Assembly: GCA_035235625.1 (NCBI GenBank)
Contig: CP141147.1
Span: 11,645,001 to 11,709,000 of the forward strand
Source: Saururus chinensis
Taxonomy: Eukaryota; Streptophyta; Magnoliopsida; Piperales; Saururaceae
Length of the DNA: 64,000 nucleotides
Reading direction: 5' to 3'
Part shown: positions 35,758 to 46,457 of the stretch, piece after piece
Layout: each line of letters starts with the position of its first letter
Numbering within the stretch: position 1 is the first letter of the stretch
Made by a program: the position numbers and the translations under genes
Notes under the pieces: generated by a model
Told to the model about the DNA's origin: nothing
What the model saw: only the letters and a program-made list of their open reading frames with translations
Database searches by the model: none

Positions 35758-37225
35758 TTATCTTTGCCCTAAAACAGCCCCAACAGCATAATCACTTGCA
35801 TCACACATAATTTCAAAAGGAAGGGTCCAATCTGGGGGTTGCATGATGGGTGCGGACACTAACATGTTTTTAAGTTTTGTGAATGCTTCTTCACATGCAT
35901 CCGACCACTCAAAAGAATGTTCTTTAGATAGAAGATTACATAATGGTCTAGATATCACACTAAAATTCTTGATAAATCTTTTTTTAAAAACCGGCATGCC
36001 CTAAAAAGGATCTAACATCTTTTATGGACTTTGGACTAGGCAAATTAGCAATCAATTCAATTTTTGCCTTGTCTACTTGAATTCCCTGCACAGAAACAAT
36101 GTGACCAGGTACTATTCCAGTAGTAACTATAAAATGACACTTTTCCCAATTTAAAACTAGATTTTTCTCTTCACATCTCACCAAAACATTTTCTAAGTTA
36201 TCAAGACAATCATCAAAAGAATCACTAAAAACAGAAAAATCATCCATAAAAACTTCCAAAAACCGTTCCACCATGTCACTAAAGATGCTCATCATGCACC
36301 TTTGAAATGTGGCAGGAGCATTACATAATCCAAACGACATCCTTCAATATGTAAAGGTACCAAATGGACATGTAAATGTTATTTTTTCTTGATCTTCAAG
36401 GGCAATCTCAATTTGATTATATCCTGAATAACAATCTAGAAAACAATAAAATTGATGACCGGCCACCCTCTCTAGGATTTGGTCCATGAATAGTAAAGGG
36501 AAGTGGTCTTTCCTACTGACAGAATTCAATTTCCTATAATCTATGCACATCCGCCAACCAGTGGTGACTCTAGTGGGAATTAACTCATCATTAGCATTCT
36601 TTACAACTATCACTCCAGACTTTTTGGGGACAACCTGGGTGGGACTCACCCATGGACTGTCGGAAATGGGGTAAATGATACCCACATCCAATAATTTTAG
36701 GACCTCTGCTCTCACTACCTCTTTCATATTGCGGTTTAACCTCCTTTGCATTTGTCTCACAGGTTTTGCATTTTCTTCCATAAAGATCCTATGTGTACAA
36801 ATCAGGGGACTAATCCCCTTAATATCAGCAATGGTCCATCCAATGACATTTTTGTGATTTCTAAGGACATTGAGCAACCTATGCTCTTGCTCCCTATCCA
36901 ACATTGAAGAGACAACCACAGGAAATGTCTCTCCCTCACCAAGATAAGCATATTTAAGTTCAGTAGGGAGGGGTTTCAAGTCTAGCTTGGGTGGTTGGAC
37001 ACTTAAGGGAAGAGGAGCGCTATTAGAAGGAGGTAACTCCTCAAAGCGGGCCTTCCACCTATCGGTATCCAATAATGGAGTTGATTCTAACAAGGAATTT
37101 ACATCATTAATCATAGCATCATCATCAAAATTAAAATAAGAAAGACATGCTTTAAGAGGGTCAGAAACTGAAGAAATAGTAGCCATGTCATCAACAAGAC
37201 TTTCTAAAAGATTCACTTCATGCAC
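35758..37225 (-). pseudogene. ATH-C pol linker, RT and start of RNase H
   Basis: 37225-36344 is open for 293 codons: NLLESLVDDMA, WKARFEELPPSN, then RT with SPTQVVPKKSG, WRMCIDYRKLNSVSRKDHFP, FYCFLDCYSGYNQIEIA and FTCPFGTF. A tga at 36341-36343 (cga to tga, Arg) precedes the in-frame 36340-35984 with SFGLCNAPATFQRCM and the catalytic VFMDDFSVF. A 1-bp insertion in the A-run at about 35980 shifts the frame; 35997-35758 then reads IKNFSVISRPLCNLLSKEH and EIMCDASDYAVGAVLGQ. The RT core residues are intact, so only one stop and one shift separate this copy from an open RT. Confidence 0.88.
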
Positions 37226-38340
37226 TTCCTTTCATCATCTCCTTGTTGCCTGCAAATATTAAAAATGTTCAGTTCTAAAGTCATATTTCCAAAATAAAGC
37301 TTCATAACACCATTTCTACAATTAATAAGAGCATTAGAAGTAGCAAGAAATGGGCGGCCTAATATGACTGGAATTTGAGTACAAGCATTCAAAACTGGTT
37401 GTGTGTCCAAAACAATAAAATCAACAGGAAAGTAAAACTTTTCTACTTGTACTAGCACATCCTCAACAATTCCTCTTGGTGTTTTAACTGAGCGATCTGC
37501 AAGTTGAAGTGTAATGCTTGTGGGCTTCAATTCACCAAGTCCCAATTGTTCATAAACAGAATAAGGTAAGAGATTAACACTTGCCCTAAGATCAAGTAAA
37601 GCTTTTTCAACTCTATAATTCCCACTTATACAAGATATGGTTGGACAACCAGGATCTTTATATTTGGGTGGGGTATTTTGTTGCAAAATTGCACTTACTT
37701 GTTCTGTCAAAAATGTCTTCTTTTGTACATGTAGCCTACGCTTAATTGTACAAAGGCCTTTCAAAAATTTAGCATAAGATGGGATTTGTTTAATAGCATC
37801 TAAGAGAGGAATGTTAATCTTCACTTGTTTAAAAATTTCAAAAATGTCACCATTTGGCACCAATTTAGAAGAAGATTGTAATCTTTGAGGAAAAGGAGGA
37901 GGAATTGGAGCAACACAATCAGAGTTGTTAAGTTCATCACCATGTTTTGAATTCAAAGACTCCTTAGGTTCAACAACCTTCATTGGAATGTCTTTGTTAA
38001 TAACTTTTCCACTTCTCAAAGTAGTGATGGACTTAGCATGCTCTTCTTGTGAACTTGAAGAATTAAAATTTTCAATTACAAATTGACCTTTAGGATTTGG
38101 TTGAGGTTAAGAAGGAAACTTCCCTTTTTCTTGAGTGCTCAAAGTTGTGGTCAATTGAGTGATAGAAGTCTTCAAGTCATTGATGGCTTGCATTGTTTGG
38201 TTGTTGATTGTTGCTTAACTTTGCATGAATGTTTGCAATGTGTCTTCAAGAGTCTTCTTATGTGGTGGAACATAATTTGAGGAAGAAAGGGGTACCTGCA
38301 TATTAGACTCATTTATCCAACTAAAATTGGGATGATTTAT
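37213..38340 (-). pseudogene. ATH-C gag-protease linker and protease
   Basis: 38019-37213 is open for 268 codons: RSGKVINKDIPMKVV, the FPQRLQSSSKLVPNGDI region, KFLKGLCTIKRRL, then the protease with NLLPYSVYEQLGLGELKP, ITLQLADRSVKTPRGIVED, FYFPVDFIVLDTQPV, IPVILGRPFLATSNALINC. The catalytic box is DLR (37585-37593) as in ATH-A. Upstream the linker carries an in-frame taa (38215-38217) shared with ATH-A and ATH-B, and a further tag near 38110. A 1-bp loss near 37230 shifts the frame out of protease into the following linker (12-bp overlap of the two frames). Confidence 0.87.
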
Positions 38341-39432
38341 CTAATTAGGAGTGTAAGTTTTAGAAAAAGGCCTCTTGTAGGTATTCATAGCATTTGCTTG
38401 AGTATGCAACACCTCTTGAAAAGCAGGGATTGTTGGACAATCCTGTGTTTGATGTCCATCACTCTCACATATACTACAAATATCTTGTGCTTTTGGAGAA
38501 GCTTTAGACATGTTTTCCTTATTAATTTCCATAACCTCAACTTTTCTAGTTAAACTTATAATTTTCGCTTTTACATCATCCTCTTCTTTAAGAAGGTACA
38601 TGCCCCCCTTAGTTGTCCCATTAGATTTAGTCTTATTACTACTTTCAAATTCATTATAATCTTCCAATGATTGAACATTTTCAGCTAACACATCAAAATA
38701 GTCTAATGCTTCCTCAGGTTCTTTACTCAAAAATTCTCCATTACACATCATTTCAACAAATTGCCTCATTTGAGAAGTCAAGCCATTATAAAAGAAACTA
38801 ATTATACGCCATGTTTCATATCCATGATGTGGGCACAATAACAAAAGTTCTTTAAATCTTTCCCAACATTGAAAGAAAGTCTCATTTTCTTTTTGTGAAA
38901 AATTAATGATGTTCTTTCTAAGTGTATTAGTTCTATGGGTGGGGAAAAACTTTTTCAAAAATTCTCTTTGCGTTTCTTATCATGTTCCAATGGATCTTGG
39001 CTTCAAAGAATTCAACCAATTTTTTGTTTTTTCCTTTAAAGAAAATGGAAAGAGTTTTAATCTAATAACATCATTTGAAACATTTTGGTTTTGCAAAGTT
39101 GCACAAACCTCTTCAAACTCTTTTAAATGTAAATATGGGCTTTTCGAATCTAAGCCATGAAATTTGGGTAGTAATTGAATTATACCCGGCTTTAGTTCAA
39201 AACCACCCACATTAGTTGGAAAAATCATGCAAGAAGGAGAACTTGATCAAGTTGGTTGCAAATAATCACGCAAGGTTTTAACTTGAATATTTTGTGCATT
39301 ATTATCTCCATTATCACTTCTTAGTTCCTCATTAGTTCTTAGATCCTCAATTGTATCAAAATAGAGAGAATTTTCAAAAGATTTGTTCACTTTTCTCAAT
39401 CGTCCAGAATTATCACGTACCCATGTGAACAT
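38341..39432 (-). pseudogene. ATH-C gag
   Basis: One frame from 39432 to 38341, broken only by stops: tga at about 39244-39246 after LQPT, and adjacent tga and taa at 38974-38979 where ATH-A reads TWQE (tgg to tga, caa to taa). Domains in order: N-terminal WVRDNSGRLRKVNKSFENS, TNVGGFELKPGIIQLLPKF, the core LKLFPFSLKEKTKNWLNSLK, FFPTHRTNTLRK, FVEMMCNGEFLSKEPEEALDYF, and the zinc knuckle CSICESDGHQTQDC, a perfect CX2CX4HX4C. It ends with a tag (38341-38343) after TPN. Gag would package RNA. Best-kept gag in the window. Confidence 0.9.
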
Positions 39433-39776
39433 GCAACAACAATTTTTTTTTTATAACAACAAAAGTAAAAGTGCAAAAATTAAATGATAAAATATAAAAA
39501 TTTAGAGAGTTAGAAGTTAATGGACAAAAATTAAAATTGCAAAATAAGGCCAAAGGCACTATCAAGGTACACGTTTGATCCTGAAAAATTTTTGGTAGTA
39601 ACGTGGGTAGTGCCTCCGGTCTCAAAAAAAAGAAAAATTACAGAATTTAAGTACTAAAAGTAAATGACATAAAGTAAATGACTGAATTTAAAGAGTTAGT
39701 GTGCAAAAATAAAAGTTAGAGAATTAGTAAAGTTAGAGTGTGTTTTTTTCGTAACAGATTCTTGTCACACGTTGCA

Positions 39777-39795
39777 ATCCCCGGCAATGGCGCCA
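39777..39795 (-). other. ATH-C primer binding site (tRNA-Asp)
   Basis: The reverse complement matches the tRNA-Asp 3' end complement at 18 of 19 bases; the one change is a transition (ATCCCCGGCAATGGCGCCA on the + strand). It lies 3 bp from the LTR. Confidence 0.88.
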
Positions 39796-39798
39796 ATT

Positions 39799-41185
39799 TG
39801 TTGTTACGTCTAAACCAAGACTATGAATTAGTCTAGTTTAGATTTCTTTTTTACTTGTCAACTATAGTAAACAAGGTCGATCCATAGGGAAAGCCTTGTG
39901 TGGCAAAGAAAACTATTACGAAGAGAACAGAAAAGAGAAGGAAGTTGAAATAGAGAATAAGAGACAATCAAAGAAAAAGTGCTAAGGCATCGAAAATCCA
40001 CTTGTAATAAATCTCTAATGTATATTTGATTCAAATGATAACTCAATTAAGATCAAATGAAAATTCGTCTCAATCGGAAAATTTATCATTTAAAAAAAAA
40101 ACTTTGAAATAGAACAATAGTAATTGATTGTTTACTACGTGAAAGCATTAAGTATATAATCACAGGGAATTATAAGCATTCAGTGTGCCTTTCGTCAACG
40201 CTGAATCAAATAATTATATAGATTATAAACTCCTTAAATATGAAACATCAATTTATAATGATAAAGAACTTACTTGAATCAAAGTATCCATTAAACATCA
40301 AGTACAAGCTTCATTCCTAGCCTTAGCTTGAGAGCTTAGAAAGCCATTACAATAAAACTAAAATAAAAATATAATATGAGAGAAGAAAATAGGAGAGGAG
40401 AGCTCCAAAGAGGAGGGGGTAAGTCATCTATCACGTCTACCCCTTTATTTATAGGAATAGATGGGGTTGCTTCAAAGAGGAAAGTGAAATCATATCTCTA
40501 GATTGCATCCTGATTGATTGCCTGATTGGTTGTTTCTTTGGCAATGATTAGATACTAAATAAATCAATTTATTTAGTAAATAAGTATCTTTGAATCTTCC
40601 TTTTGTTAACCAATCAGCCTCCTTGTCTTTCCTTATATGTATCAATCATAATCAATGAAAATATTCTTCATGTGCTGGCCTCGGGTTAGTTTACTAGCTG
40701 CCTGATTGCATGCCAGATTCGACCCATATATCTTCCGAATTTGGAATTTCTTCCTGAAATATCATTCATAGATATGGAAGTTTTCTTTCCAATTCCACCA
40801 TAATCGTATCTATCCGAATTATACATAAAAAGATATGATGAAAATACTAAAGCTCTGTCAATTTGTCCGAATCAGCTTCTTTCCTAATTTAGTCCTCTTC
40901 ATACAAATCTCAAATCAAACGGGTACACAAGTTTGTGTTCGACCATTCCATGCATGTTTAGACCATTAGGAGCCAATTCTTGACTTTCAAATAGCTTTGG
41001 GTAGATGGGCTTTACTTCTTCTTCTACTTAGATCCTGTTAAAGCCTGTTTAGACATATAAACTCAATTAAGGTCCAACTAACTTATTCAAAACATAAAAA
41101 GCCTAAATCAGCAATGAATTAACACAAAATAGGACTTCAATTCAAGATTTTAAAACATTTAATTGAACATTATTTTAGTGCATCG
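39799..41185 (-). repeat. ATH-C 5' LTR
   Basis: On the + strand begins tgttgttacgtctaaacc and ends ttagtgcatcg. TATA box (inverted) at 40446-40453. Confidence 0.94.
40446..40453 (-). promoter_or_regulatory. TATA box of ATH-C 5' LTR
   Basis: tatttata on the + strand, at the family position; the 5' LTR of the youngest copy, so the likeliest live promoter among the Athila copies. Confidence 0.6.
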
Positions 41186-41190
41186 TTGAT

Positions 41191-41719
41191 CCAACAGTGT
41201 GCCGATAAAGTTAAGCTAATTAAGGAATGATTGTTGACAACACAAAGTTGACAATAGAGTTATGCAGATAAAAGACATCAAGATCTTGAGTTTGAAGCAG
41301 GTGATCATGTCTTCTTGAAGATATCACCCACCAAAGGGGTTATGAGATTTGTAGTGAAAGGTAAGTTAAGCCCTCGCTTTGTAGGTCCAATGGAGATCTT
41401 GGAAAAGATTGGACTCGTAGCTTATAGATTGGCGCAACCTCCTCAACTTGAAGGTGTTCATGACATCTTCCATGTCTCCATGCTTAGAATGTATGTTCGG
41501 GAACCCTCCCATTTCCTAGATAGGAAAATGACGGAGCTGAGTCTAGACTTAACATTCGAGGAGAAGCCAACTTGGATCATGAATAGAAAGGAGCAAGTCC
41601 TTAGAACCAAGAAAATTTCGTTAGTGAAGATCTTGTGGCAACACCACTCCTTGAAGGAAGCAACATGGGAAACCGAAGTTGATATAAGAAGGAAGTACCC
41701 TGAGTTATTTGACGACTAG
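41191..41719 (+). pseudogene. TK1 integrase C-terminus with chromodomain-like tail
   Basis: After ATH-C the frame continues with ADKVKLIKE and a stop near 41228. 41315-41719 is open for 134 codons: ISPTKGVMRF, KLSPRFVGPMEILEKIG (the GPF/Y module), VHDIFHVSMLRMYV and, at the end, VKILWQHHSLKEATWETE with YPELF before the stop at 41717-41719. The last part is the chromodomain-type tail of Tekay chromoviruses, which directs insertion to marked chromatin. This is the least damaged part of TK1. Confidence 0.88.
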
Positions 41720-41744
41720 GAATAATTTGGGGACAAAATTTCAT

Positions 41745-41755
41745 CGAGGGAAGAA
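41745..41755 (+). other. TK1 polypurine tract
   Basis: cgagggaagaa directly before the 3' LTR; it would prime plus-strand synthesis. Confidence 0.7.
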
Positions 41756-43694
41756 TGTAACATATGTAGTTTTTTGTCGATACTAGCCCAACGGTACCAA
41801 GAACACACTATTCCCACTTTAGGGTAGGGAGATATGCCTGTTTGAATGTCGGTTTTCAAATAAAGATAAAAAGAAAAAACGGTGGCGCTAGCCGTGTGGG
41901 GCAGGCCCTTGTTCGGTCATGCGACACACAAAATCTATGCGTGGGGTTTGTGTAGTGTGAGGGGGCTTGCGTGATGTATGACGGTCCGTACTACTCATCC
42001 TGAAGGACTGCGATGCGATGAGCGCGTTGAGCAGAACCGCCTCACGCACTTATAAATAGTGTGGAAGCCTTTTGATTCCCAATATTTTCCACTTTTGTAG
42101 TTCTCAAACTTCATTTTCCAATGTCTAAGCCATTTTAAGTCGGATTTGGGTGGTTCAAGAGGCATTTCCACCTAAATTGAGTGTGATCCTTGGGATGGAA
42201 GGCTTGTTTTGTGGATTTAACAATTCTAGAAGAGAAAAATTAGTCATCCAAGTTAGAAGTGCCTTGTTTCTCACCTACAAAGTTAAGAAGAAGCTTAGGT
42301 AGGGGTTTCTATCCTATTTTAAGACATAAATACTTACATAAGCTATATTTTGAAGTTTATATTGATAATTCTAGTTAAATACTTGAGTAATTTCTATGTA
42401 TGTTTTAAGATTGCCTCATATACTTGTTTTATCAAGTGCTTATCTCTTGAATTAAATTATGAATTATGCTATCTAATATATGTGATGTAGAGAAAATCTA
42501 GCTTTGCCATTATTTTAATTATACATGAGTATGCTAGGATTGTAAGACGATTTTATGGAATTATTGTTCTGTCAAAAGGATTTAAAAAATGCATACAAGC
42601 ATGCCGACCGTGTTACTGGGATAAGAAAGAGAAGGGGTAACTGTCTAGTTGTAACGAGCGACCAACTCTACCTTTATATTCATTATCAGTAACACGACCA
42701 TGACTTGTAGAGGCGAGTCTAGGAGTTATAGAAAGTTTGAACCTCGAGGAAAGATGTTCTAAAAAATAAAACTCCCATTTGAGTTGGGGAATTTAAGAGT
42801 TGTTTGATTGTCTGGAGCTTAGCTTGGTAGACATACCGATAGAGCTCCAAGAATAGAGAGTGCACTGCTATAATCCAGTTTGGAATCAGATACACAGTAC
42901 GCACATTAGTCTATTGAGCCCCTAACGATGGGCATGACCCTTGATTAGCTCCTAACGAAGGGCACCTATAAAGGTTGCAGGTTGCAGGCGCTAGGGTAGA
43001 GAATATCATGGGTAAATTCTCTGCTCTCTCAATCCTGGTGTCCCATAAGCACGGGTGGTTCTTCCCTCTACAAGCACGAAGTGTTTTATGAATAATCTGT
43101 GGAGGAGTAAGAGGTCATTGCTTGGTACTCGCAACAAACTCCTTAGGATGGAATAGGTGTATGAGACACTAGTAGCAAGCCATGAGAGTTTACAATCTTT
43201 AGTAGCATCTTCGATATGTTGGAAGAAGTCATAGGGATATTTTTGGATGAGAGGCACACCCTTGTTTTCGAAAAGTATTATCTATTTACTTGATTATGTG
43301 ATTTAAAAACTGCCATATGTTATATTTATATCTGATAGAAGAAATACTCCTACTGAGTATTTTAAAATACTCACTACCCCCCAGACCTTGCAGGCCCTGG
43401 TAAGGAATAGATGCAGGTAGAATTGACTAGTAAAGAGGCACTTTTTAGGAGCTTCAAGTGGCGACTAAGGATCTATGATTGCACCAGTTATCCTGGGCAC
43501 TTTCTTTTTTTTTGTTGGGCTTGAGAAGACTTGTTTATATCTTTACTTGTGTGTTTCTACACAGACAGTGTATTTCCTGGGAAATGAACTATATTGTGTT
43601 ATGTTTAAGGTAAAATGTTTCCAGGTCATGACCCGAGAAAGCTCTTATTTTAGTTTTAACTTTTATATGTTTTTTCAAATCCTGGGTCGTGAGA
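41756..43694 (+). repeat. TK1 3' LTR
   Basis: Starts tgtaacatatgtag and ends gggtcgtgaga (expected gtgaca). Lacks about 200 bp present near the start of the 5' LTR. TATA box at 42051-42058. Confidence 0.88.
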
Positions 43695-43880
43695 GTATCA
43701 AAGTTGTTTAATAGCATCAATTGACTGCATTCGATTGCTTTTATGCCAAGGAATGGCTTTTCGTGGTCAGGATGAATATGAAGATTCTATAAATCAAGGA
43801 AATTTTCTTTAACTCTAGTAGTTTATTGCTGATCAAAAGGAAGATGGTAGGAAAGTTATGCTCCTAAATGAAGTTGTTGC
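43695..43880 (+). pseudogene. TTF/hAT (ZMYM1-like) pseudogene, 3' part
   Basis: Beyond the TK1 target duplication the frame of the 5395-5967 pseudogene resumes: a SIDCIRLLL segment, then QGMAFRGQDE and SINQGNFL, all typical of the region between the TTF zinc finger and the hAT transposase core. Stops follow within NFL, and the similarity fades by about 43850, where agggtctatttgtattgg-type sequence starts. Seen: frame and motifs on both sides of TK1. Inferred: one gene split by a 37.7-kb insertion. The rest of the transposase, including the dimerisation domain, is not in the window. Confidence 0.75.
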
Positions 43881-44379
43881 ATTGGAAACCATAAGGGTCT
43901 ATTTGTATTGGTGGAATGTGGGATAAAGGAAAGAAATCTTTATATAATCCCTCAGTTCAATTGTTTGGTGCAACAGGGAAAGAGAAACTAGAGTGGAAGC
44001 TAGGAGAAAAGGGGTGTAAAATTAGTGTAAAAACTTTCCACCCCTCGACCTATGGATTTTGGAAGAAAATTTGTATATCAAAGGCATGCCTTTATTATTC
44101 CTAGTGTCGACCTTGTTAGCACCACCACTGCCCCCACCATTGCCACCCCCACCACTGCCACCTCAACCACCATTGCCACCACCACAACTCCACAACCAGC
44201 ACTACACCCCCCCGCTACCACCGCCACTGCCTATAACAACATATGAGTCATATGTCAATATTATTAGCTAATTTCATTGTCAAAATTATGTCAAGAAAAC
44301 TTTTGTATGTATTGAGTCTTAGAATTTGATTTGTGGTTTTTGTGGTTGAGTCAGATTTGGAATTGACGAACTTGAAAAC
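43881..44379. other. Unassigned; low-complexity region
   Basis: No supported gene. It starts with agggtctatttgtattgg, a line like some MITE ends, and contains the proline-codon tract at 44120-44232. The frames at 44052 and 44059 come from that tract. Confidence 0.4.
44120..44232 (+). repeat. Imperfect (CCACCN)n tract
   Basis: About 110 bp of accaccactgcccccaccat-like hexamer variants, C-rich on the + strand. In one frame it codes for proline and leucine, but no signal peptide or flanking domain supports a protein. Confidence 0.8.
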
Positions 44380-45260
44380 TAGGAGCATATGTGTTCTTAT
44401 GGAGCAAGACTGAAGACTGAAGAATGTTGTAGGTGTTTGAACCTTATTCATATCAAATGTGCATACAAAAATCACTTGGAGAAGTTTTGATAGTGATTTT
44501 AGAGGTTTTAGAAGGTCTTAGGGTAAAAAGGGTAAAATAGTAAATGTTAGGTATAACGATGGATCACACCTTGATTCAGCCCTGTGCAGAATGAAGCTAG
44601 GAGTTATCAATCTATCGATCTCATGAATCAATCGATCACTTGATGAATCATGTACATAACAAATAGTGTACGATCGATCACAGTTTGGAACAATCAATCG
44701 CTTCAAGGACAGGTTACCCTAATTAACACATTCCGACTTCAATTTCATTCCTTATTTAAGTACAAGTCCAAAACCAACTTAAGGAGTTATATTAGGGTTA
44801 TGAAATCATAAAATTTCGAAGACAAAAACCTAAAGGAGTTTAGAGAAAAATGGTTTACACCTTTGTAGATTGTTTTCCAAAGGAGAATTCATAGGAAGAT
44901 TTGAGTTGGAGATCCATCATGAATTGAAGAAGACAATAAACAACTAAAGGAGTTAAAACAAAGAGTTTCAAAGGTATTGCAACATCTCTTTAATGAGAGA
45001 TTCAAGATTCCACAAGGCCAAAGTCAATACAACAAGAAGTGCTTGTTGAAGACTAGAAAGAGATAAAGACAAGGCAAGGAAGAGAAAGTTTAAAGTGCTT
45101 TAGGGAGAAGACTTAAGGCTAGTAACAATGATCAAAACAAGGGAAGCTTCTGTTAGAGTCTAAAAAAGGTTAGTAGCTTGCTTGTGTTAATGTAAAGTCT
45201 TGGTTTCTAGTGCATTGATTAGGTTCCTTTTGAATTACTGTGATTTTTTTACTCGTGTTA
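44380..45260 (+). repeat. Copia (SIRE-type?) LTR-like segment, copy 3
   Basis: Matches the reverse complement of 4750-5350 over most lines (gggtaaaaagggtaaaatag, cgatcgatcac, tcattccttatttaagt, ggttatgaaatcataaaa). A gag of copia type follows at 45780, so this may be the 5' LTR of that element. No clean primer site was found between them. Confidence 0.5.
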
Positions 45261-45779
45261 GGGTTTTCGATGTAAATTGCTATGTTCAAGTTTAGATTGA
45301 ATGATGATGATGATTGATATATCATTAGTGAGATTTGAGTGAATATTAATTTAATTCTGCTATGTATAAAAATTATGTGCAAAGAGGCTAGAGCTTGTAG
45401 TCTTTATCCTTATTGTTAATTAGACTAGGGGCAATCTAGTGATCTGTTAGGTAATTAAACGAATATTATACTTGCAAGTGGTAGCTGAGGTTTAATTATT
45501 GAAAATTTAATTTGGCTACATGATATCAATAAGATTTTCCATGATATTGCTTTATAACCTTTCTTAAATTTCCATAGTTTGATATCTTGTGCTAGATTTC
45601 TTGTGAAAGGGTTTCAATTCTAAATTTAGCATAAGTTTACTTGTTTTTCTTTTAGAAATACTTAATTATAGTTTCTTATTTGTGTGCCCTAGATTGTTAG
45701 TTGCTTCTATCATAATTTTCCTTGATTTAAGTGCTTAAATTGTGTTGTTTGGGTTGTTATTGTTGATTAAATTCAATGG

Positions 45780-46457
45780 TTGGATTGAATAACTCAATGA
45801 ATGAACTTGGGGACTTGAAAAATCCAATGAATAGACCTCTTTCGTTTGATGGACAAAAGTTCTGATATTAGAAGAATAGACCTCCTTTGTATGATGGGAA
45901 TGCATAGAAAGTTGTTGTTGAAGGCTGGAGTCATCCAATGATAAAAGATAAGAATGGGAACTCAATTCTAAAAGATGAAACAAATGGGATGAGAATGAGA
46001 CCAGGCTTCCCAATTAAAATAGTAAATCCCTTAGTGCATTAATCAATGCCATAGGAAAATCACAATATAAGTTGATCTCTAATTGTGTGTCTGTTAAAGT
46101 TGCTTGAGAGAAATTGGTATAGCATAATGAGGGAACTGAGGTTGTGAAGGTGTATCGGCTACAAATGTTGACCCTAGAGTTTAAAAACAATATAATGAGT
46201 GAAGAAGAGACAATTTCTTAATATTATGCTAAAATTTTAGGCATAGTCAACATGCGTGATCAACTAGGAGAGCCTATACCTGAATACCTTGTTGTGAAAA
46301 AGCTTTTCAGGTCATTGTCCTCAAAATTTAAGATTAAGGGTGCCGCCATTAATGAATCTAAGAAAATTAACACTGTAGACATAGAGGAGTTGGTTGGGAA
46401 CCTTAGAACATTTGAGATGCAAGAAGAGTCAAGTCCTATGAGAACAAAAAAGAGTTG
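45780..46457 (+). pseudogene. SIRE-like Ty1/copia gag remnant
   Basis: In broken frames the region resembles the gag of SIRE/Maximus copia elements: WSHPMIKDKNGNSILKDE at about 45930-45975, a degenerate centre, and an open stretch 46252-46457 with VVKKLFRSLSSKFKIKGAAI, NTVDIEELVGNL and RTFEM. These last motifs mark the C-terminal half of the UBN2-type gag domain. A stop at 46456 ends it, and no zinc knuckle or pol follows. It would have packaged element RNA. At least three stops lie between 45865 and 46215. The short minus-strand frame at 45735-46013 is a shadow. Confidence 0.65.

Larger units (their letters stand above)
31413..41185 (-). mobile_element. ATH-C: youngest, best-kept Athila element
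   Basis: Minus-strand element with LTRs 39799-41185 (5') and 31413-32788 (3'), primer site, gag, protease, RT, RNase H and integrase. Exact target duplication ttgat at 31408-31412 and 41186-41190. Length 9773 bp. The two LTRs differ at only three positions in the first 120 bp, all transitions. The last base before the right duplication is g in place of a. gag and pol each carry a few stops and shifts, so it is recent but already non-autonomous. Confidence 0.95.
5968..43694 (+). mobile_element. TK1: Tekay/Del-type chromovirus, nested and decayed
   Basis: A Ty3/gypsy element bounded by related LTRs (5968-8103 and 41756-43694), a tRNA-Met type primer site, gag with zinc knuckles, protease, RT, RNase H, integrase tail with chromodomain-like end, and a purine tract. 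Target duplication is atatc (5963-5967) against gtatc (43695-43699), one mismatch. The 5' LTR starts ta instead of tg. Two Athila elements (9143-29253 and 31413-41185) split it; without them it is about 7.8 kb. The integrase core is missing. It sits inside the hAT-like pseudogene. All coding parts carry stops and shifts, so it is not autonomous. Confidence 0.9.

Noticed and set aside
44052..44271. Proline- and leucine-rich ORFs that resemble an extensin-like protein
   Set aside because: They come from the imperfect (CCACCN)n tract; there is no signal peptide, no SPPPP repeat and no extension of the frame beyond the tract.
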